The notes under the pieces were generated by a model. That model was not told the DNA's origin. It saw nothing but the letters and a program-made list of their open reading frames with translations, and ran no database searches. Source: Alphaproteobacteria bacterium (GTDB taxonomy: Bacteria; Pseudomonadota; Alphaproteobacteria; Sphingomonadales; Sphingomonadaceae). Taken from it: 16,997 bases of DNA. Each line of letters opens with the position of its first letter. Positions within the stretch are counted from its first letter, which is position 1. Position numbers and translations under genes: made by a program. Below are positions 13,956-16,997 of the stretch, in pieces. The stretch spans positions 1-16,997 of the forward strand of contig JAHJSJ010000268.1 in assembly GCA_018830415.1 (NCBI GenBank), written 5' to 3'.

Positions 13956-14624
13956 TCACCATTCCCCCCGGTAATCGCGGTTGGCGCTGACCATGTCCTT
14001 GAGCGTGGTCGGCCCGCCCGAAGGTTCAGACGTGTGCCGCCCCGGTTCCTGCGTGCCCGCCTTCGGAGTCTTCCCCGCCGCGAGCGCATCGAGCACCGCG
14101 TCTAGGCGTTCGGGCGTCAGATCTTCATAATTGTCGTCATTGATCTGCACCATCGGCGCGGTGGCGCAATTGCCCATGCATTCGACTTCGGTGAGGGTCC
14201 ACAGCCCGTCCGCCGAAACGTGGCCCTTCTCCATTCCGCGTTTCTTGCAGGCGGCAATGATGTCGTCGCTGCCGCGCAGCATGCAGGGCGTGGTTCCGCA
14301 CACCTGCACGTGGAATTTGCCGACGGGCTTGAGGTTATACATGAAGTAGAAGCTGGCGACTTCGAGCACGCGGATCACCGGCATCCCGAGATATTGCGCG
14401 ACATATTCGATCACCGGCAGTGGCAGCCAGCCCTGCGTATCGGTCTCAGCCCCGACCTGCCGCTGGGCGAGATCGAGCAGCGGCATCACAGCCGATTTCT
14501 GGCGGCCTTCGGGATATTTGGCGATGTGCCAGTCAGCGGTTTTCTTGTTCTCCGGCGTCCAAGCGAACGCGCTCCAGCGCGCGCGCAGTTCGGGAGTGTC
14601 GGGTGCGGGGGTGCGGTCAGCCAC
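13956..14624 (-). CDS. nuoE: NADH-quinone oxidoreductase subunit E ([2Fe-2S] N1a)
   Basis: NuoE is the thioredoxin-fold subunit that holds cluster N1a next to the FMN of NuoF. The 222-residue product has the four ligands C109 and C114 (VCGTTPC) and C149 and C153 (ECMGNC), and the preceding VLEVASFYFMYNLKPVGK segment. The N-terminal helical domain is complete. A C-terminal tail of about 50 residues (from about 170) is Pro/Gly/Thr-rich and ends DYRGEW, longer than the catalytic core needs. The start is GTG at 14622-14624. A stop two codons upstream leaves no longer option, and the next Met is at residue 47. It overlaps the preceding small gene by 8 bp. Its ribosome-binding site is weak, so coupling is likely. 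Confidence 0.97.
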   Translation of the reverse strand: MADRTPAPDTPELRARWSAFAWTPENKKTADWHIAKYPEGRQKSAVMPLLDLAQRQVGAETDTQGWLPLPVIEYVAQYLGMPVIRVLEVASFYFMYNLKPVGKFHVQVCGTTPCMLRGSDDIIAACKKRGMEKGHVSADGLWTLTEVECMGNCATAPMVQINDDNYEDLTPERLDAVLDALAAGKTPKAGTQEPGRHTSEPSGGPTTLKDMVSANRDYRGEW

Positions 14625-14829
14625 GGGTCAGTCCAAACTTGTTCAAACGGAGGAATCGCACCGACAGAAAGAAGTAAATCGCAATCACCGGCCCGGCCCC
14701 AAGCAAGCTGGCGAGGTTAAACCCGATTTGATCCCCGAAGGCATCAACAGACGCATATTGCGCTGCCTTCGCCAACACGACCATCAAGCCAATCATAGTC
14801 AACGCGACCAAAATCTTGAGAGCCCTCAC
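14617..14829 (-). CDS. Small two-helix membrane protein between nuoD and nuoE
   Basis: Unrecognised 70-residue product with two membrane segments (about 5-22 and 39-57) and a basic C-terminus (RFLRLNKFGLTRG), suggesting a hairpin with both ends facing the cytoplasm. The start is GTG at 14827-14829, with GGGGAG 8 nt upstream. Both lie at the edge of a 21-bp sequence that is an exact copy of the end of nuoD. The TGA overlaps nuoE by 8 bp. If the 125-bp duplication plus element were removed, the nuoD TGA would overlap this GTG directly (GTGA), as at other junctions here. It is probably an old member of the operon later separated from nuoD by insertion. Function unknown. Confidence 0.75.
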   Translation of the reverse strand: MRALKILVALTMIGLMVVLAKAAQYASVDAFGDQIGFNLASLLGAGPVIAIYFFLSVRFLRLNKFGLTRG

Positions 14830-14846
14830 CGGTCACACTCCCCGAA
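14826..14846. repeat. 21-bp direct repeat, copy at the start of the 70-aa gene
   Basis: Identical over 21 bases to 14951-14971. The flanking bases differ on both sides. The minus-strand sequence includes GGGGAGTGTGACCGGTGA, providing the ribosome-binding site and GTG of the 70-aa gene. Confidence 0.95.
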
Positions 14847-14853
14847 ACTGTCG

Positions 14854-14930
14854 GTCATTGCGAGCGTAGCGAAGCAACCCAGTCCTGCGCTCGCTGGATT
14901 GCCGCGTCGCCTGCGGCTCCTCGCAATGAC
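14854..14930. repeat. Palindromic repeat element between nuoD and the 70-aa gene
   Basis: Perfect 11-bp terminal arms GTCATTGCGAG (14854-14864) and CTCGCAATGAC (14920-14930). Inner near-matches are GCAACCCAG (14874-14882) and the complement of GCAATCCAG (CTGGATTGC, 14894-14902), around a short centre. It resembles a REP/MITE-like element that I recall as widespread in sphingomonads and some other bacteria (memory). It is flanked by 21-bp direct repeats and has no coding capacity. The RNA would fold into a long hairpin downstream of the nuoD stop. Confidence 0.88.
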
Positions 14931-14950
14931 GGGGCGTTGTGAAACGAGCG

Positions 14951-14971
14951 TCACCGGTCACACTCCCCGAA
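14951..14971. repeat. 21-bp direct repeat, copy at the end of nuoD
   Basis: Identical to 14826-14846. Here it encodes the last NuoD residues (Phe-Gly-Glu-Cys-Asp-Arg) and the TGA stop. Confidence 0.95.
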
Positions 14972-16162
14972 CACCACGTCGATCGCGCCCAGAATGGCGG
15001 TCGCGTCGGGCAGCATGTGGCCTTTGCACATGAAGTCCATTGCCTGCAGGTGCGAGAACGCCGTGGGGCGGATCTTGCAGCGATACGGCTTGTTGGTGCC
15101 GTCGCTGACCAGATAGACGCCGAATTCGCCCTTGGGGCTTTCGGTCGCGACATAAACCTCGCCCGCGGGCACGTGGAAGCCTTCGGTGTAGAGCTTGAAG
15201 TGGTGGATCAGGCTTTCCATCGACTGCTTCATCTCGGCCCGCTTGGGGGGGGAAACCTTGGAATCGCTGCTGGCAATCGGCCCGGCGGGCAAATCGCGCA
15301 GGCACTGGCGGATGATCTTGGCGCTTTCGTAAACTTCCTTCACGCGCACCATGAACCGATCATAGCAATCGCTGTTGGTGCCGACAGGAATGTCGAACTC
15401 CATCCGGTCATAGACGTCATAGGGCTGGCTTTTACGCAAGTCCCACGGGATGCCCGCCGCGCGGATCATCGGGCCGGAAAAACCCCAGGCAATCGCATCA
15501 TCGCGGCCCACCACCGCAATATCGACATTGCGCTGTTTGAAGATGCGGTTGTCGATCACCAGGCTCATCGCGTCTTCGAACAACTGGAAGAAGCGGTGGT
15601 CGAGCCAGTCGCCGATATCGACCAGCAGCTTTTCCGGCACGTCCTGATGCACGCCGCCGGGCCGGAACCACGCCGAGTGCATCCGCGCACCGCTCGCGCG
15701 TTCGAAGAAGTTCATGCAATCTTCGCGCAGGTCCATGATCCACAGGTTCGGCGTGAACGCGCCGACATCGAGGATGTGCGCGCCCATGTTGAGCATGTGG
15801 TTGGAAATGCGGGTCAATTCAGCGAACAGCACCCGCAGGTATTGCGCCCTGATCGGCACTTCGAGATTGAGCAGTTTCTCGATCACCAGCACATAGGAAT
15901 GTTCCTGACACAGCGGCGAAACGTAATCGAGCCGGTCAAAATAGGGCAGCGCCTGCAGATACGTCTTGTGTTCGATCAGCTTTTCAGTGCCGCGGTGGAG
16001 CAGGCCGACATGCGGGTCGATCCGTTCGATCACCTCACCATCCAGCTCCATCACCATCCGCAACACGCCGTGCGCGGCCGGGTGCTGCGGGCCGAAATTG
16101 ATCGTGTAATTGTTGATGACCGCGCCATCGGTGGTCGGCGATTCTTCGCGTTGCATGGTCAT
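14951..16162 (-). CDS. nuoD: NADH-quinone oxidoreductase subunit D (49-kDa homologue)
   Basis: NuoD forms the quinone-binding pocket with NuoB at the end of the electron chain. The 403-residue product has INFGPQHPAAHGVLRMVMEL with H31, and ALPYFDRLDYVSPLCQEHSY with Y80. H31 and Y80 are spaced as the quinone-ligating His and Tyr of the family. LLHRGTEKLIEHK is also present, and the product ends GAIDVVFGECDR. It is a stand-alone NuoD, not fused to NuoC. The ATG at 16160-16162 overlaps the nuoC TGA (ATGA) and has AAGGGGGGG 7 nt upstream. A second ATG lies two codons in. The final 21 bases are duplicated 125 bp downstream. Confidence 0.98.
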   Translation of the reverse strand: MTMQREESPTTDGAVINNYTINFGPQHPAAHGVLRMVMELDGEVIERIDPHVGLLHRGTEKLIEHKTYLQALPYFDRLDYVSPLCQEHSYVLVIEKLLNLEVPIRAQYLRVLFAELTRISNHMLNMGAHILDVGAFTPNLWIMDLREDCMNFFERASGARMHSAWFRPGGVHQDVPEKLLVDIGDWLDHRFFQLFEDAMSLVIDNRIFKQRNVDIAVVGRDDAIAWGFSGPMIRAAGIPWDLRKSQPYDVYDRMEFDIPVGTNSDCYDRFMVRVKEVYESAKIIRQCLRDLPAGPIASSDSKVSPPKRAEMKQSMESLIHHFKLYTEGFHVPAGEVYVATESPKGEFGVYLVSDGTNKPYRCKIRPTAFSHLQAMDFMCKGHMLPDATAILGAIDVVFGECDR

Positions 16163-16818
16163 TTTTTCGCCCCCCCTTCCGGCTTCGCGGGGGGAGCCTT
16201 CTCGTCAGCCTTCTCGTCTCCGGGAAGCACGTAATCCGCGCCTTCCCACGGGGAGAGAAAATCAAATTCACGCATTTCCTGCACCAGTTCGACCGGTTCA
16301 TACACCACCCGCTTTTCCTCTTCGGAATAGCGTAGTTCGGTGTAGCCGGTCAGCGGGAAATCCTTGCGGAATGGGTGGCCTTCAAACCCGTAATCGGTGA
16401 GGATGCGGCGCAGATCGGGGTTGCCCGCGAAGGTGACGCCGAACATGTCGAAAACTTCGCGTTCCAGCCAGCCGGCGTTGGGCCACAGCGTCGTGACAGT
16501 CGGAACCGGGGTGTTCTCGTCCGCCGAACATTTCACCATCACGCGGTGATTTTTGGTCAGGCTCAGGAGCATATAGACCACCTCGAACCGCTCTGCGCGG
16601 TCGGGGTAATCGACGCCTGCGATTTCCATCAACTGCTGATACTGGTGATCGTCACGCAAGCTGCGCAGCACCTGTTCAATGGCATCGCGCTGGACGCGGA
16701 ACGACACCTCGCCGTGCGTTTCTTGCGCATCGATCAGCCACACGCTGATGCTTTCGCTGATCGCGTCAATCACGCCTTCGTTGGAGGCGAATTTCGGGGC
16801 GGAGTGGAGAACGGCCAT
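16159..16818 (-). CDS. nuoC: NADH-quinone oxidoreductase subunit C (30-kDa homologue)
   Basis: NuoC is a structural subunit of the connecting module, bound to NuoD. The 219-residue product carries the family signature: a GWLEREVFDMFGVTF segment (116-130) followed by NPDLRRILTDYGFEGHPFRKDFP (133-155). The usual GHPDLRR reads GNPDLRR here. The C-terminal 20 or so residues are a Lys/Pro/Glu/Ala-rich tail, ending GGAKK, and those codons include the nuoD ribosome-binding site. The ATG at 16816-16818 lies 5 bp after the nuoB stop, with GAGAGG and AAGGG upstream. The stop overlaps nuoD by ATGA. Confidence 0.98.
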   Translation of the reverse strand: MAVLHSAPKFASNEGVIDAISESISVWLIDAQETHGEVSFRVQRDAIEQVLRSLRDDHQYQQLMEIAGVDYPDRAERFEVVYMLLSLTKNHRVMVKCSADENTPVPTVTTLWPNAGWLEREVFDMFGVTFAGNPDLRRILTDYGFEGHPFRKDFPLTGYTELRYSEEEKRVVYEPVELVQEMREFDFLSPWEGADYVLPGDEKADEKAPPAKPEGGAKK

Positions 16819-16823
16819 CGCCC

Positions 16824-16997
16824 TTACCTCTCAATCGTGCCAACGCGGCGGATTTTGCGCTGCAATTGCATCACGCCGTAAAGCAGCGCCTCAGCCGTCG
16901 GCGGGCATCCGGGCACGTAAATATCAACCGGCACGATCCGGTCGCAGCCGCGAACCACCGAATAGCTGTAGTGATAATAGCCGCCGCCGTTGGCGCA
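16824..16997 (-). CDS. nuoB: NADH-quinone oxidoreductase subunit B, 3' end (5' end outside window)
   Basis: NuoB holds cluster N2, the last Fe-S centre before quinone. Only the final 57 residues are in the window, beginning CANGGGYYHYSYS. Two of the N2 ligands are visible: the first residue, the Cys of the GSCAN-type motif, and the Cys in VPGCPPTAEALLYG, 30 residues later. The end, RKIRRVGTIER followed by TAA (16824-16826), is typical of alphaproteobacterial NuoB. The tandem cysteines for the other ligands lie beyond the edge. It is 5 bp upstream of nuoC. Confidence 0.97.
   Translation of the reverse strand, partial: CANGGGYYHYSYSVVRGCDRIVPVDIYVPGCPPTAEALLYGVMQLQRKIRRVGTIER

Noticed and set aside
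13807..13956. 49-codon frame running from the nuoE stop (TGATG) through the repeat element to just before the 47-aa gene
   Set aside because: The peptide is mostly the translation of the dispersed repeat (Gly/Pro/Arg-rich). The TGATG at its start may be a relic of an older coupling, but nothing supports it as a gene.
14854..14930. Insertion sequence or transposase remnant at the nuoD gap
   Set aside because: Only 104 bp lie between the direct repeats, with no coding sequence. It is a non-autonomous palindromic element at most.
14939..16234. Long plus-strand open frame (431 codons) opposite nuoD
   Set aside because: Same artefact of high GC: the composition mirrors nuoD codons, there is no ribosome-binding site context, and it crosses the nuoC/nuoD overlap without regard for gene boundaries.
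16831..16997. Operon promoter near the right edge
   Set aside because: This is nuoB coding sequence. nuoA and the likely promoter are outside the window.

Overview
The window is the greater part of a respiratory complex I (NADH:ubiquinone oxidoreductase, nuo) operon. Every gene I can support lies on the minus strand, so transcription runs from high to low coordinates. Gene order (nuoB-C-D-E-F-G-H-I-J-K-L-M-N, then birA), separate nuoC and nuoD genes, and a NuoG without the extra N7 cluster cysteines indicate an alphaproteobacterium. High GC (about 60% in nuo genes), the nuoN-birA linkage and the style of the intergenic inverted repeats suggest Sphingomonadales, possibly Erythrobacteraceae. 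That placement is inference from general knowledge and was not checked by any search.

Layout in transcription order: nuoB (3' end only, 16824-16997), nuoC, nuoD, a 121-bp gap with a palindromic element flanked by 21-bp direct repeats, a 70-aa two-helix membrane protein, nuoE, a 149-bp gap with a second inverted-repeat element, two tiny membrane proteins (47 and 66 aa), nuoF, two exported paralogous four-cysteine proteins (219 and 209 aa), nuoG, a 66-aa one-helix protein with a Gly/Cys-rich tail, nuoH, a low-GC exported 165-aa protein, nuoI, a 127-bp gap with a third inverted-repeat element, nuoJ, nuoK, nuoL, nuoM, nuoN, and birA (5' part, running off base 1). nuoA and the 5' end of nuoB lie beyond the right edge.

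How it works together: NuoE, F and G form the NADH-oxidising arm (FMN, N1a, N1b, N3, N4, N5). NuoB, C, D and I carry electrons through N6a, N6b and N2 to quinone. NuoH, J, K, L, M and N form the membrane proton-pumping arm. Almost all genes overlap by a few bases (ATGA, GTGA, TTGA or TGATG) or sit within 14 bp, so translation is probably coupled throughout. The only longer gaps are the three occupied by repeats.

The most interesting content is the set of seven extra genes threaded between nuo genes. Four encode small membrane proteins and three encode exported proteins. The paralogous pair between nuoF and nuoG has a duplicated C-X35/36-C domain that I do not recognise. The nuoD/70-aa gene junction looks like an insertion of a palindromic element that duplicated 21 bp, so that both the nuoD stop and the downstream ribosome-binding site and start survived. 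No stretch over 300 bp lacks a gene, and I found no tRNA, rRNA, CRISPR array, transposase or supported promoter.
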